Source: Marinovum sp. (lineage in GTDB: Bacteria; Pseudomonadota; Alphaproteobacteria; Rhodobacterales; Rhodobacteraceae). Taken from it: a stretch of 64,000 bases of DNA. Shown one piece after another: positions 10,275-19,869 of the stretch. The position numbers and the translations under genes are program-made. Below the pieces are notes generated by a model, which was not told the origin of the DNA, made no database searches, and saw nothing but the letters and a program-made list of their open reading frames with translations. Every line of letters begins with the position of its first letter. The first letter of the stretch is position 1. The stretch spans positions 62,001 through 126,000 of the forward strand of contig JAKVBH010000014.1 in assembly GCA_022447495.1 (NCBI GenBank), written 5' to 3'.

Positions 10275-10982
10275 CTATATCTCGACTCGCACGTCATGCA
10301 GCCAAATCTTCGGGGGGCGCGAAAGCATAAAAACCACGACATCAGCGAGATCGTCTGGTTCAGTGAATATGTGGTTCGGCACGTCTTCGTTTGCCTTTGA
10401 AAACATGCCCGTATTTGTGCCGCTTTGATAGATTGCGGCCACGCGGATACCTGTGTCCTGTTCATCGGCTTTTAGAACTTCGGTGAACCCTCGCACCCCA
10501 TATTTGGTAGCAGTGTAGACTGATTGACCAGCTTGCGCGACAACACCCGACTTTGAGACAACGTTGAGGATTATGGCCTCCGGACGCGATCTGAGAGGTG
10601 CAATCAAGTGCCGCGTGAGCTGCATGACAGCAGTCAGGTTCGTCTGCACGGTTGCCTCTAGTATCTCAGCGTCGATTTGATCAAGGGGGCTGGTCTTGTG
10701 CCAGACCCCAGCATTGTTGATGAGAACGTCGATGACGTCGAATTGCTCCAATATTTCTTTGCAAAGCTGTGCTAAGGCATCGGGATCTCGAACGTCACAC
10801 GCATAGGAACGTGCCATCGGAGCACCAGCAGATTTACAGCCGTCTTCTATCTCCAACAATCGGGCCTCATTGCGGCCTACAATCGCGACATTGCAGCCCT
10901 CCGAAGCTAGCTTGAGACAGACATGCTTGCCAATCCCGTCGCTACCGCCTGTGACAACAACTGTTTTTCCTTTGAGTTCCAT
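10275..10982 (-). CDS. Short-chain dehydrogenase/reductase
   Basis: KTVVVTGGSDGIGKHVC Rossmann motif, NNAGV, YTATKYG catalytic motif. Confidence 0.88.
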   Translation of the reverse strand: MELKGKTVVVTGGSDGIGKHVCLKLASEGCNVAIVGRNEARLLEIEDGCKSAGAPMARSYACDVRDPDALAQLCKEILEQFDVIDVLINNAGVWHKTSPLDQIDAEILEATVQTNLTAVMQLTRHLIAPLRSRPEAIILNVVSKSGVVAQAGQSVYTATKYGVRGFTEVLKADEQDTGIRVAAIYQSGTNTGMFSKANEDVPNHIFTEPDDLADVVVFMLSRPPKIWLHDVRVEI

Positions 10983-11530
10983 GTGGGCACTTTCTGTTTC
11001 GAAGATCACAACGTCTACGCTCTGGGTGACGCAGATTCAACTGTTCCAAATACCCAACAACGAACACACCAAACCCGATCCTGTGAAGGCTACGTCAATG
11101 GCGCATGGACGATAAACTGCGGCCCGGCGAGAGTAGAGGTCAGAGGCGTCTTCGACGCTGCGGTCTCCAATTGCGAAGCTGCTGACACGCGCGCGCTGAC
11201 CACGCTAGGTAAAAGCGGAGCGATGCGCACCGCCGTACATGGCAGGATTGTCAGAATGTGACTTACCAGTCTTTGGCAGCATCGCAGGAAAGATACTAAT
11301 TTGTCGCCCGATCGATCTCGAAAAAAGCTTTATAATACAATCGTAAATAACGAATTTATTGTTATTTTTTGAGACCCGACATCCAACATCAGGGCGCAAC
11401 TCTGACGCCCATTTGTGTGCAAATGATATGAACTCGTAGACGACCGCGTGGTATCTCGTGTGCTGCGAGGCGCCAACTTAAAGCTTGGAACGCTATGGCA
11501 TGAGCAAATTCTTGCCCGCTCTGGGCGGCA

Positions 11531-11857
11531 TTACCTCACCTCTACACATCCACGGCGCACAAGCTGAACGAGCACATCAATGTCGTCCCATGTTTCCAAC
11601 TCAACGCCAATCCACCGGGAGTTTTGGGAACGTTGGGGATGGATGCGTGTCGAAACAAGCCTGGACAGCTTCTCTTCGCGAATGATCTTAGGGGACAAGC
11701 GCAGGTCCAGAACCGTTTCGCCATGAAAATGCGCAAGCTCATTCTCGCCGTAGAAGATGCAGACCAAGTCTGCGTCCTTCCAAAGACCAACGGACACGTC
11801 CGGCAGTTGCAACACACGTCGTTCAAACTCTGCCCTCAATTCGGTCGGCGTCGGCAT
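11531..11857 (-). CDS. Small protein resembling luciferase-domain/DUF5519 proteins
   Basis: 108 aa ORF; pattern ...ELAHFHGETVLDLRLSPKIIREE...HPQRSQNSRWIGVEL. Confidence 0.5.
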   Translation of the reverse strand: MPTPTELRAEFERRVLQLPDVSVGLWKDADLVCIFYGENELAHFHGETVLDLRLSPKIIREEKLSRLVSTRIHPQRSQNSRWIGVELETWDDIDVLVQLVRRGCVEVR

Positions 11858-11906
11858 TGTTGATGTCCTGGTGCGATCTGCGTCCAGCGCATTCGTCCCA
11901 ATCCTG

Positions 11907-12647
11907 TCACGTGGCGGTCATGCGACGCAAGAGATAGGTGTCCATGATCCAACCATGCGCGTCCCGCGCAGCGGCGCGTTTTGCAATGATCTTTGGCGTT
12001 GCATCCCGCAGTGGTCCTGCTTCGAGCACTTGTTCCGGCATTCCCAAAAATCCGCCCCACCAAATGTGAAGGTCTTCGGGATCAAGGGCTTTAAACGAGC
12101 ATTGGCCATCAAGCATGACCACCAAAGTCTCCGTTCCGTCAGGCCATCCACCCTCTCTTAATCTACGCCCTGTGGTGACCGTTACCGGCCCGTCGACCGT
12201 GTTGAACGGGATAGCGTGGGCCGCGGTGAGAGCCTGAAGCGCCGTAACACCAGGCACAATGCGCAATAAGGGTTTCGGCTCGATCCTCTCCGCGATGCGC
12301 AATGTACTATCGTAAAGTCCTGGATCCCCCCAAACGAGAAGCGCCACCGGACCCTCGTTTGCGCCCTCCAAAGCCGCGACCCAACGCCGAGCGATCTCAT
12401 CGTGCCACACAGATACCCGGTCTTGGTAAGGCAAACTCTCATCCCGCACAGGCATGTCAAAATAACGGACCTGCGCCGACGCCCCAGCTTGGACAATAAG
12501 ACGTTCGCGGATCTCGGCCAAATCGTGTTTGCCTGCGCCCTTGCGCGGGATCAAGATCGTGGCGGCATCACGCAAGGCCTCTTGGCCTTGGAGCGTGATG
12601 TGACTCACCCCCCCCGTACCGATGCCGATGAGCCAAAGCTCAGTCAT
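11907..12647 (-). CDS. cobF: Precorrin-6A synthase (deacetylating)
   Basis: ELWLIGIGTGGVSHITLQGQEALRDAATILIPRKGAGKHDLAEIR; position in cob cluster. Confidence 0.92.
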   Translation of the reverse strand: MTELWLIGIGTGGVSHITLQGQEALRDAATILIPRKGAGKHDLAEIRERLIVQAGASAQVRYFDMPVRDESLPYQDRVSVWHDEIARRWVAALEGANEGPVALLVWGDPGLYDSTLRIAERIEPKPLLRIVPGVTALQALTAAHAIPFNTVDGPVTVTTGRRLREGGWPDGTETLVVMLDGQCSFKALDPEDLHIWWGGFLGMPEQVLEAGPLRDATPKIIAKRAAARDAHGWIMDTYLLRRMTAT

Positions 12648-13377
12648 CGAACCCAACGCCCACTTCAGCCAGTGGACCGTAGAAGATCAGAGCGGGCTTG
12701 CTGCCCACGTCCTCGCTCAACGTCTGGGCCAAACCAGACACGGTATCGCGCGTCATGCTTTGCTCGGCAGTGCCCACGGCTTCCGCCAGAATGGCAGGTG
12801 TGTCCGCAGGCAATCCATGGGCTTGCAGATTGGCCAGAAGCGCGGGAAACGTCCGTTTGCCCATAAAGACCACCGTGCACGCACCGGGATCGGCCAAGGC
12901 GGTGAGATCGATGTCATCCGGCAACGTGCCGCGTGCGTCGTGACCAGTGACGAACTGCACGCGCCGCGCCGTAAGCCTGCGTGTCAGCGGAATACCCGCT
13001 GCTGCTGCCGCCGCCATAGCCGAGGGCACGCCAGGAATAATCTCGTATTCAATACCCGCATCGCGCAACGCGATCAGCTCTTCTTCGAGCCTGCCAAAGA
13101 GGCCACTGTCACCTGACTTGAGCCGCACCACACGGCGGCCCTGAGCGGCGTAGTCCACGAGGAGTTGGCTCACGTGGTGCTGATGTGGAGAGGAGCGACC
13201 CGCACGTTTACCCACGCCAACAAGATCAGCACCGTCGCGCACGTTGCTCAGAATTGGACCCGACGAAAGGTCATCAAACAAAACTGCATCGGCCCGTCGA
13301 AGGCGATCCACCGCTTTAATGGTCAACAACTCCGGATCACCGGGCCCGGAACCCACGAAGGAGACGAACCCGCTCAC
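12640..13377 (-). CDS. cobA: Uroporphyrinogen-III C-methyltransferase
   Basis: VSFVGSGPGDPELLTIKAVDRLRRADAVLFDDL SUMT signature; overlaps cobB stop. Confidence 0.93.
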   Translation of the reverse strand: MSGFVSFVGSGPGDPELLTIKAVDRLRRADAVLFDDLSSGPILSNVRDGADLVGVGKRAGRSSPHQHHVSQLLVDYAAQGRRVVRLKSGDSGLFGRLEEELIALRDAGIEYEIIPGVPSAMAAAAAAGIPLTRRLTARRVQFVTGHDARGTLPDDIDLTALADPGACTVVFMGKRTFPALLANLQAHGLPADTPAILAEAVGTAEQSMTRDTVSGLAQTLSEDVGSKPALIFYGPLAEVGVGFDD

Positions 13378-14693
13378 GCCTGTGCCTCTTCGCTGATCAA
13401 ATGGAAAAAGCTGCCTGTGACATGACTTTTACGCGATCCGGTCTCCGGCACCGGGTTGCCATCAGCATCAAAGACCTGCGCCAAGGGCGCGTCGGGTTCA
13501 TCGACAATGACCGTGTAGTGAAACTCGTGTCCGCGCAATGCGGCTCCGGCATCGAATCCCGGCATCGGCGCCTCAAGAACCGCACGACGGTAGCCAAGAT
13601 GAAACTTGCGCTTTTCAAACGACGTAACAAGGCCCAGCAGCCCAAGCATCTCATGCGAGGTGCCACTTTTGTCAGTCAGCGCGGCGCCAAGCGCCATGTA
13701 GCCACCGCATTCGCCGTGCACAGGTTTGGATTCAGCATGTGTGCGCATGCCCGCTCGGAAAGTTTCCGCTGCGGCAAGAGTGCCTGCATGCAACTCTGGA
13801 TATCCGCCAGGCAACCACACGAGATCAGCACTTTTGTCCGGGGCTTCATCCGCCAAGGGCGAGAACGGCAAAACCTCTGCGCCCGCGCGGTGCCAACCTT
13901 CGAGGATGTGGGGATAGGTAAACGAGAATGCCGCATCGCGCGCCAATGCGATGCGCTGAGCGGGTGGTTTGGGGAGGCCCGCGCCGCCGCTTTGCGCGAC
14001 GCTGGTTGCCGCAGCCTTGATTGCATCGAGGTCCACATGCTCGCGCAAGAAGGTCGCGTAGCCTGTGATCGCGCTTTCAAGGTCCGGGTGCTCGACCGCT
14101 TGGATCAAACCCAGATGCCGTTCCGGCAAGGCCAAGTCGCCGCGGCGTGGCAAAACCCCCAGAACTTTAATGCCTGCGGCATCCATGCCGCGACGCGCCA
14201 AGCGTTCGTGCCGAGGTGACGCCACCCGGTTCAGTATCACACCGGCAAAGGGCAAATCGGGCTGATAACTGCGAAAACCCAATGCCGTGGCCGCAGCAGA
14301 TTGCGCCTGACCGCTGACATCCACGACCAAGATCACGGGCCAGCCCAAACGCGCCGCCGTCTCTGCGCTGGAGCCAAAGCCCGTTTGCCCTGGGGTCGCG
14401 ACGCCGTCAAAAAGCCCCATGGATCCTTCTGCCACACAGATGCCCGCGCCCTGGGCTTCCGCGGCAATCGTACTCAAAAGTCCTGGTGCCATGGCCCAAG
14501 TGTCGAGGTTGAACGATGCTCGACCAGAGGCAGCGCGATGAAACGCGGGATCGATATAGTCAGGACCGGATTTAAATGGCTGCACCGTAAGCCCATCGTC
14601 GCGCAACGCACGCAATAGGCCAAGCATCACCGTGGTTTTACCGGTGCCACTGGCAGGCGCCGATATCAGAACTCCTGGAGGCATCTCAATCAT
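13374..14693 (-). CDS. cobB: Cobyrinate/hydrogenobyrinate a,c-diamide synthase
   Basis: [45 protein letters not shown]; GATase-like [12 protein letters not shown]. Confidence 0.93.
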   Translation of the reverse strand: MIEMPPGVLISAPASGTGKTTVMLGLLRALRDDGLTVQPFKSGPDYIDPAFHRAASGRASFNLDTWAMAPGLLSTIAAEAQGAGICVAEGSMGLFDGVATPGQTGFGSSAETAARLGWPVILVVDVSGQAQSAAATALGFRSYQPDLPFAGVILNRVASPRHERLARRGMDAAGIKVLGVLPRRGDLALPERHLGLIQAVEHPDLESAITGYATFLREHVDLDAIKAAATSVAQSGGAGLPKPPAQRIALARDAAFSFTYPHILEGWHRAGAEVLPFSPLADEAPDKSADLVWLPGGYPELHAGTLAAAETFRAGMRTHAESKPVHGECGGYMALGAALTDKSGTSHEMLGLLGLVTSFEKRKFHLGYRRAVLEAPMPGFDAGAALRGHEFHYTVIVDEPDAPLAQVFDADGNPVPETGSRKSHVTGSFFHLISEEAQA

Positions 14694-15480
14694 CACCATG
14701 TTTCCATTCTGACCAGGGACTATCAGCTGTTTGAGGGCGGTAGCGACGGTCATAGTCAGCTGCGTATAGCCTACTTTCGTCGAACCCCTCGCCTCCCAGA
14801 ACCGGACCAACCAAGATCAACGCTGTACGGGCAATGCTGTCGTCCAAGTCGTCCTTGAGACCTGCCAATGTCGTTTGAATGACACGCTCGTCCGGCCAAG
14901 AGGCGCGGTATACCACTGCAACCGGGCAATCGGCGCCATAGGATGGGGCCAACTCCGCAACGACTTTATCGACCTGGCCAATCGACAAATGCAATGCGAG
15001 CGTTGCGCCGGTTCGGGCGAAATTGGCGAGGCTCTCGCCACTGGGCATGGACGTCGCCCGCCCTTCTGTCCGCGTGAGCACGACTGATTGGCCCAAGCCG
15101 GGCAGCGTGAGTTCCATTTTGAGAGCCGCCGCCGCGGCCGCAAAAGACGGCACGCCTGGCGTGACATCATAGGGTATGGCAATCGCATCAAGGCGGCGCA
15201 ATTGCTCTCCCATGGCGGACCAAACGGACAGGTCACCTGAATGCAATCGGGCGACGTCGTGACCTGCCCTATGTGCGGTTTCAATCTCTTCGATGATTTC
15301 ATCAAGTGACATCGGCGCGGTGTTCACAACCCGCGCACCCTCTGGACAATGGCCAAGCACTGCTTCGGGAACAAGCGATCCGGCGTAGAGACACACCGGA
15401 GATGACGCGATCAAGTCACGTCCACGCAGTGTCAGAAGGTCCGCCGCTCCCGGGCCTGCTCCAATGAAATGTACCGTCAT
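14686..15480 (-). CDS. cobM: Precorrin-4 C(11)-methyltransferase
   Basis: [41 protein letters not shown]. Confidence 0.94.
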   Translation of the reverse strand: MTVHFIGAGPGAADLLTLRGRDLIASSPVCLYAGSLVPEAVLGHCPEGARVVNTAPMSLDEIIEEIETAHRAGHDVARLHSGDLSVWSAMGEQLRRLDAIAIPYDVTPGVPSFAAAAAALKMELTLPGLGQSVVLTRTEGRATSMPSGESLANFARTGATLALHLSIGQVDKVVAELAPSYGADCPVAVVYRASWPDERVIQTTLAGLKDDLDDSIARTALILVGPVLGGEGFDESRLYAADYDRRYRPQTADSPWSEWKHGDD

Positions 15481-15845
15481 TGCCCCCTCCCCTCGGCAAT
15501 GGCGCAGGTCGCCATGCGGTCGAGCGAGATCACGCGCGGCCGCACTAGTTTTGCATCCGGCCCCGCGCCTGCAAGAGCCGCCGCTTCCGCAACACTCCCG
15601 GCGCCGCGAACGTGGAGCGATGCATCGGATTGCGTCGGTGTCGTCTGAGAGGCAAGCACGTCAGCAGCAATCTCAACAATTGGGAGATCCATAGCAGCAG
15701 CGAACCGGCGAAACGTAGGCGTCATTGCTTTGTCTGAGGCCGTTGCCAGGGCGTCCACGGACACACCAGCCGAGGCCGCACGCAGCGCCTGAGTCAAGCT
15801 GCCCGTGCCCGCTTCACCTCGAAACCCGAAGCCTGCCACTTTCAT
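15477..15845 (-). CDS. cobE: Cobalamin biosynthesis protein CobE (CbiG C-terminal-like)
   Basis: [19 protein letters not shown]; located between cobL and cobM with 4-bp overlaps. Confidence 0.85.
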   Translation of the reverse strand: MKVAGFGFRGEAGTGSLTQALRAASAGVSVDALATASDKAMTPTFRRFAAAMDLPIVEIAADVLASQTTPTQSDASLHVRGAGSVAEAAALAGAGPDAKLVRPRVISLDRMATCAIAEGRGQ

Positions 15846-17032
15846 AAATTCACTCTCCATTGCACCACTGGAAACGCCGCATCCCACCCGCGCATGCTCC
15901 CTAATGCCCGAGCGTGGGCGATGTCCAGACGGGTCAGTTCACCGCCCTTTTTGGCGTGCCATCGCGCAAGAATGGCTTCACTTTCAAGCGTCACCGCATT
16001 GGCCACCAGCCTGAGATTTTCAAAAGTGAAAAGGGTTTCCAAAAGCGCTTCGCTGAGGCCCCCGCCAACGAAGACCGCGTTAGGTCGGGCCAAATCTCGC
16101 AGACCTTCTTGCGCTTTTGATTGAACAAGGGTTAGTCGGTTTTCCACACCCAGATTTTCTGCATTGGTTTTGATCCGGGCAACGCGGTCACTTTTGGGCT
16201 CCATGCACGTCGCATTCGTGTTGGGGTGCGCCAGAAGCCACTCCATCGAAATAGACCCCGAGCCACCACCAATGTCCCACAAATGCGCACCAGGACGGGG
16301 CGCAAGACTTGATAGGGTTGCGGCACGGATGAGGCGTTTTGTGATTTGACCATCGTGATCAAACACATCATCCTCTTGTCCCGTCGCCCAACACAGACCA
16401 TCGGCTCCGGCCACTTCAACAGCAGCGCATACTGGGTGGGCGAAGGGACCTCGCACCGCCTCGGCCAGATGCGACGAATAGCGTTCCTGCGGCCCGCCCA
16501 AATGTTCAAAAACATGCAAAGCGCTCGCACCAAATCCGTGTTTTGCGAGATAGGCCCCCAACGCAGGCACCGAGTCGCCGTCACGCAACGTGACGATGAG
16601 CCGTGCACCAGGGTTTAAATGACGCCGCAAACGCGCCAGTGGCGCAGCATGAAGGCCCAGACAGGTAAGGCCTTCTAAACCCCAACCAAGTGCCGCTGCG
16701 GTTAAGCTAAAGCAGGATGGTCCGGGAAACGCGCGCCACTCTCCGGGCGAGAAGCGCTCAGCAATCACGCGACCTGCACCAAACCAAAACGGATCACCAG
16801 AAGTCAACACGACCACGTGGCGTCCTTTGAGTGCGGCCAACCTATCCAAACCGTCGGCAAATGGCACCGGCCAAGCGATATGGTCTTGATCGCTCTGCGG
16901 CAAAAGCCCGAGATGCCGTGCCGGACCCATTACAATATCCGCCGCGCCCAGCGCTTCAGCGCTTGCAGGTGTCAGCCCCTTTAGGCCATCTTCACCCAGG
17001 CCCACGATGGTAATCCAGGGAGCCTCAGCCAT
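15842..17032 (-). CDS. cobL: Precorrin-6Y C5,15-methyltransferase (decarboxylating), CbiE+CbiT type
   Basis: MAEAPWITIVGLGEDGLKGLTPASAEALGAADIVMG and HLWDIGGGSGSISMEWL. Confidence 0.93.
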   Translation of the reverse strand: MAEAPWITIVGLGEDGLKGLTPASAEALGAADIVMGPARHLGLLPQSDQDHIAWPVPFADGLDRLAALKGRHVVVLTSGDPFWFGAGRVIAERFSPGEWRAFPGPSCFSLTAAALGWGLEGLTCLGLHAAPLARLRRHLNPGARLIVTLRDGDSVPALGAYLAKHGFGASALHVFEHLGGPQERYSSHLAEAVRGPFAHPVCAAVEVAGADGLCWATGQEDDVFDHDGQITKRLIRAATLSSLAPRPGAHLWDIGGGSGSISMEWLLAHPNTNATCMEPKSDRVARIKTNAENLGVENRLTLVQSKAQEGLRDLARPNAVFVGGGLSEALLETLFTFENLRLVANAVTLESEAILARWHAKKGGELTRLDIAHARALGSMRGWDAAFPVVQWRVNL

Positions 17033-17792
17033 GACGCAGAACATTCTGATCTTGGGCGGCACGACTGAGGCGACGGCCTTGGGACAAGCGCTGGCTGAGA
17101 CTGACTTGCATGCGACTTTGTCGTTGGCCGGGCGTGTGGCACGCCCCAAACGCCAACCCCTGCCCCAGCGCGTGGGAGGCTTTGGCGGCGTGGCGGGTTT
17201 GATGGAGTATCTGAGGACACATGCGATTACGCATCTTGTGGATGCCACCCACCCTTTTGCGGCCCAGATGAGCACACATGCCATTGAAGCCTGTCGTAAG
17301 ACAAACGTGCGCTTGGTCGCTCTCACACGCCCAGCCTGGACAGCTCAAAGCGGCGATCGCTGGACGCGGGTGGTCGATATTTCCGGTGCGGTGCGTGCGC
17401 TTGATCGTCCCGCAATGCGTGTGATGTTGGCGGTGGGACGAACGCATTTGGCGGAATTTGTGACTCAGTCCCAACACCACTACCTGCTGCGCCTCATTGA
17501 TCCGCCGGATCACAGATTGCCGTTGCCCAATACCGACATAATCGTTGATCGCGGACCATTTGACCAAGCCAGCGATCAGGTATTGATGTGTGATCATGCC
17601 ATTGAGGTGGTCGTTTCCAAAAACTCTGGTGGCAGTGGCGCCTATGCCAAAATCGCCGCGGCGCGCACTTTGGGTCTGGAGGTCATTATGATTGACCGTC
17701 CCAGTCTCCCTGCACGCTTGGAGATGACGTCCGTAGCCGATGTGATGGGCTGGTTGCATCAGACACCTTCCGGCACGGAACGAGGGGTGTAG
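17031..17792 (+). CDS. cobK: Precorrin-6A reductase
   Basis: MTQNILILGGTTEATALGQAL; DATHPFAAQMSTHAIEAC; only cob gene on the + strand between cobJ and cobL. Confidence 0.92.
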   Translation: MTQNILILGGTTEATALGQALAETDLHATLSLAGRVARPKRQPLPQRVGGFGGVAGLMEYLRTHAITHLVDATHPFAAQMSTHAIEACRKTNVRLVALTRPAWTAQSGDRWTRVVDISGAVRALDRPAMRVMLAVGRTHLAEFVTQSQHHYLLRLIDPPDHRLPLPNTDIIVDRGPFDQASDQVLMCDHAIEVVVSKNSGGSGAYAKIAAARTLGLEVIMIDRPSLPARLEMTSVADVMGWLHQTPSGTERGV

Positions 17793-18520
17793 ACCAACGG
17801 CGCCGCACCATAGCGTTGGATCACACGGGTGAGCGAAGACCCGACCAAAACCACGGTGCGCATATCAGCCATATCGGGCGTTGCCGACCCCAATGTGGTG
17901 ACGTTGATCGATTCCTGCTGGGTCGACACCGCGCGGGCGAAGAGGATCACACGATCGGGGCCACAGGCCTTGAGCAATATCGACAGAGCTTTTTCAAAGC
18001 CCTCGGGCCGCGCTTTGGACCGTGGGTTGTAAAACGCCATCGCGAAATCGCCCTCTGCCGCCAAACGGAGACGCTTTTCGACGAGGTCCCAAGGTTTGAG
18101 ATTATCGGAGAGATTGATTGCACAAAAGTCATGGCCAAGCGGTGCCCCTGCGCGTGCAGAAGCAGCGAGCATCGCTGTAATACCTGGTAAGACTTGCACA
18201 TCAAGGTCACGCCAGATTTCGGGGCCATCTTCCATCGCCTCAAACACCGCTGCCGCCATGGCAAAAACGCCGGGGTCGCCGGAGCTCACCACCGCGACTC
18301 GGTGACCATCTTGGGCCATTTGCAATGCATGTTGAGCGCGGTCGATCTCAACCCGGTTATCGCTTTCATGAAGCATGAGCCCAGCGCGGGCCGTTATACG
18401 ACGCACATACGGTATATAGCCCACCACATCGGTGGCCTTGGAAATCACGTCCTGTGCCTCGGGCGTAATTAAGGTTTCCGCCCCCGGTCCAAGCCCCACG
18501 ATTTTGACCCACCCCGTCAC
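17759..18520 (-). CDS. cobJ: Precorrin-3B C(17)-methyltransferase
   Basis: VKIVGLGPGAETLITPEAQDVISKATDVVGYIPYVRRI; VVSSGDPGVFAMA. Confidence 0.93.
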   Translation of the reverse strand: MTGWVKIVGLGPGAETLITPEAQDVISKATDVVGYIPYVRRITARAGLMLHESDNRVEIDRAQHALQMAQDGHRVAVVSSGDPGVFAMAAAVFEAMEDGPEIWRDLDVQVLPGITAMLAASARAGAPLGHDFCAINLSDNLKPWDLVEKRLRLAAEGDFAMAFYNPRSKARPEGFEKALSILLKACGPDRVILFARAVSTQQESINVTTLGSATPDMADMRTVVLVGSSLTRVIQRYGAAPLVYTPRSVPEGV

Positions 18521-19242
18521 GGGCGACGCCCTTGGCCGTGGACCACGATGATCGAAAAGTATGGGGTGACATCACCGGACACTTCGGACAACGGTGCGAC
18601 CGTCTGAGCCTCCATCGCGGCATACTGCACCAACCATGCGCGATCGGCCATGCCCGCAGCTTCCAGAGCAGAGCGTACTTTGGGCAAATGCCGTCCGATC
18701 TTCATCACCACCAAAGCATCCGCGTTTGACATAGCACGTGTGAGCGTCGCCACGGGAAGCGTTCCCATCAACACGGTCATCACATCATCACCCCAAGTGA
18801 TGGGTTCACCCGTTGCCGTCCAAGCCCCGGACATCCCCGTGATAGCAGGTATGACTGTCACCGGCGTGTCATCGCGCAAGCGCATGTAAAGATGCATGAA
18901 GGATCCGTAGAAGAATGGGTCGCCTTCGCAGAGCACCGCCACATCTTCACCAATTTCCGTCAGTGTTTTGATGTACGCGACACAGTCCTCATAGAACCCT
19001 GAGAGCATCTCGTTGTAGCGCGGGTCAGAAAACGGAATCTCGGTTGTCACCGGATATTCCATTGCAAATTCGATCACATCCGGACAGAGCATGCCGTCGA
19101 CAATTCTGCGCGCGTGCCCCTTACGGCCAGACTTGCGGAAAAAGGCAACATGGCGCGCGGAACGGACGATGCGGTCGGCCCGCACGGACATCAAGTCAGG
19201 ATCGCCTGGCCCAAGCCCCACGCCATAGACGCGACCCGTCAT
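18517..19242 (-). CDS. cobI: Precorrin-2 C(20)-methyltransferase
   Basis: RVYGVGLGPGDPDLMSVRADRIVRSARHVAFFRKSG; VLCEGDPFFYGSFMHLYMRL. Confidence 0.93.
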   Translation of the reverse strand: MTGRVYGVGLGPGDPDLMSVRADRIVRSARHVAFFRKSGRKGHARRIVDGMLCPDVIEFAMEYPVTTEIPFSDPRYNEMLSGFYEDCVAYIKTLTEIGEDVAVLCEGDPFFYGSFMHLYMRLRDDTPVTVIPAITGMSGAWTATGEPITWGDDVMTVLMGTLPVATLTRAMSNADALVVMKIGRHLPKVRSALEAAGMADRAWLVQYAAMEAQTVAPLSEVSGDVTPYFSIIVVHGQGRRP

Positions 19243-19868
19243 TCGGCGCGGCTCGCGATGGCATTAATCGCAGCAACGGTGATGGCAGAGCCACCCAAAC
19301 GCCCTTCCACAATGAGAGAGGGCACTGGTTGTGCGTCCCAAAGCGCATCTTTGCTTTCACGCGCGCCCACAAAGCCCACCGGACAGCCGATGATCGCCGC
19401 CGGACGCGGACAGGCTGGGTCTTCCAACATCTCCAGAAGGTGAAACAGTGCCGTGGGCGCATTGCCAATTGCCACAAGCGATCCCTCAAGGCGCGGACGC
19501 CACAGCTCCAGCGCTGCAGCCGAACGGGTTGTTCCCATCTCTTTGGCCATCTCGGGCACGTCAGCGGCCCGCAGCGTGCAAATCACATCATTATCCGCAG
19601 GCAATCGTTTACGTGTGACCCCCTCACTCACCATAAAGGCATCGCAGAAAATCGGCGCTCCAGCTTCCAACGCTTGACGCGCGGCGGCGATCATGCCCTC
19701 GGAGACGTGGACATAGCGTTCCAGCCCCACAAGGCCTGCGGCATGGATCATGCGAACAACCACTTGTTCTGCATCAGGTGCGAACCGATCCAGCTCAGCT
19801 TCGGAACGGATGGTGGCAAAGCTCTCTTTGTAGATCGCGGCGCCGTCTTTTTCGTAGGTATAGGGCAT
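19239..19868 (-). CDS. cobH: Precorrin-8X methylmutase
   Basis: YEKDGAAIYKESFATIRSEAELDRF; GCPVGFVGARESKDAL. Confidence 0.94.
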   Translation of the reverse strand: MPYTYEKDGAAIYKESFATIRSEAELDRFAPDAEQVVVRMIHAAGLVGLERYVHVSEGMIAAARQALEAGAPIFCDAFMVSEGVTRKRLPADNDVICTLRAADVPEMAKEMGTTRSAAALELWRPRLEGSLVAIGNAPTALFHLLEMLEDPACPRPAAIIGCPVGFVGARESKDALWDAQPVPSLIVEGRLGGSAITVAAINAIASRAE

Positions 19869-19869
19869 C

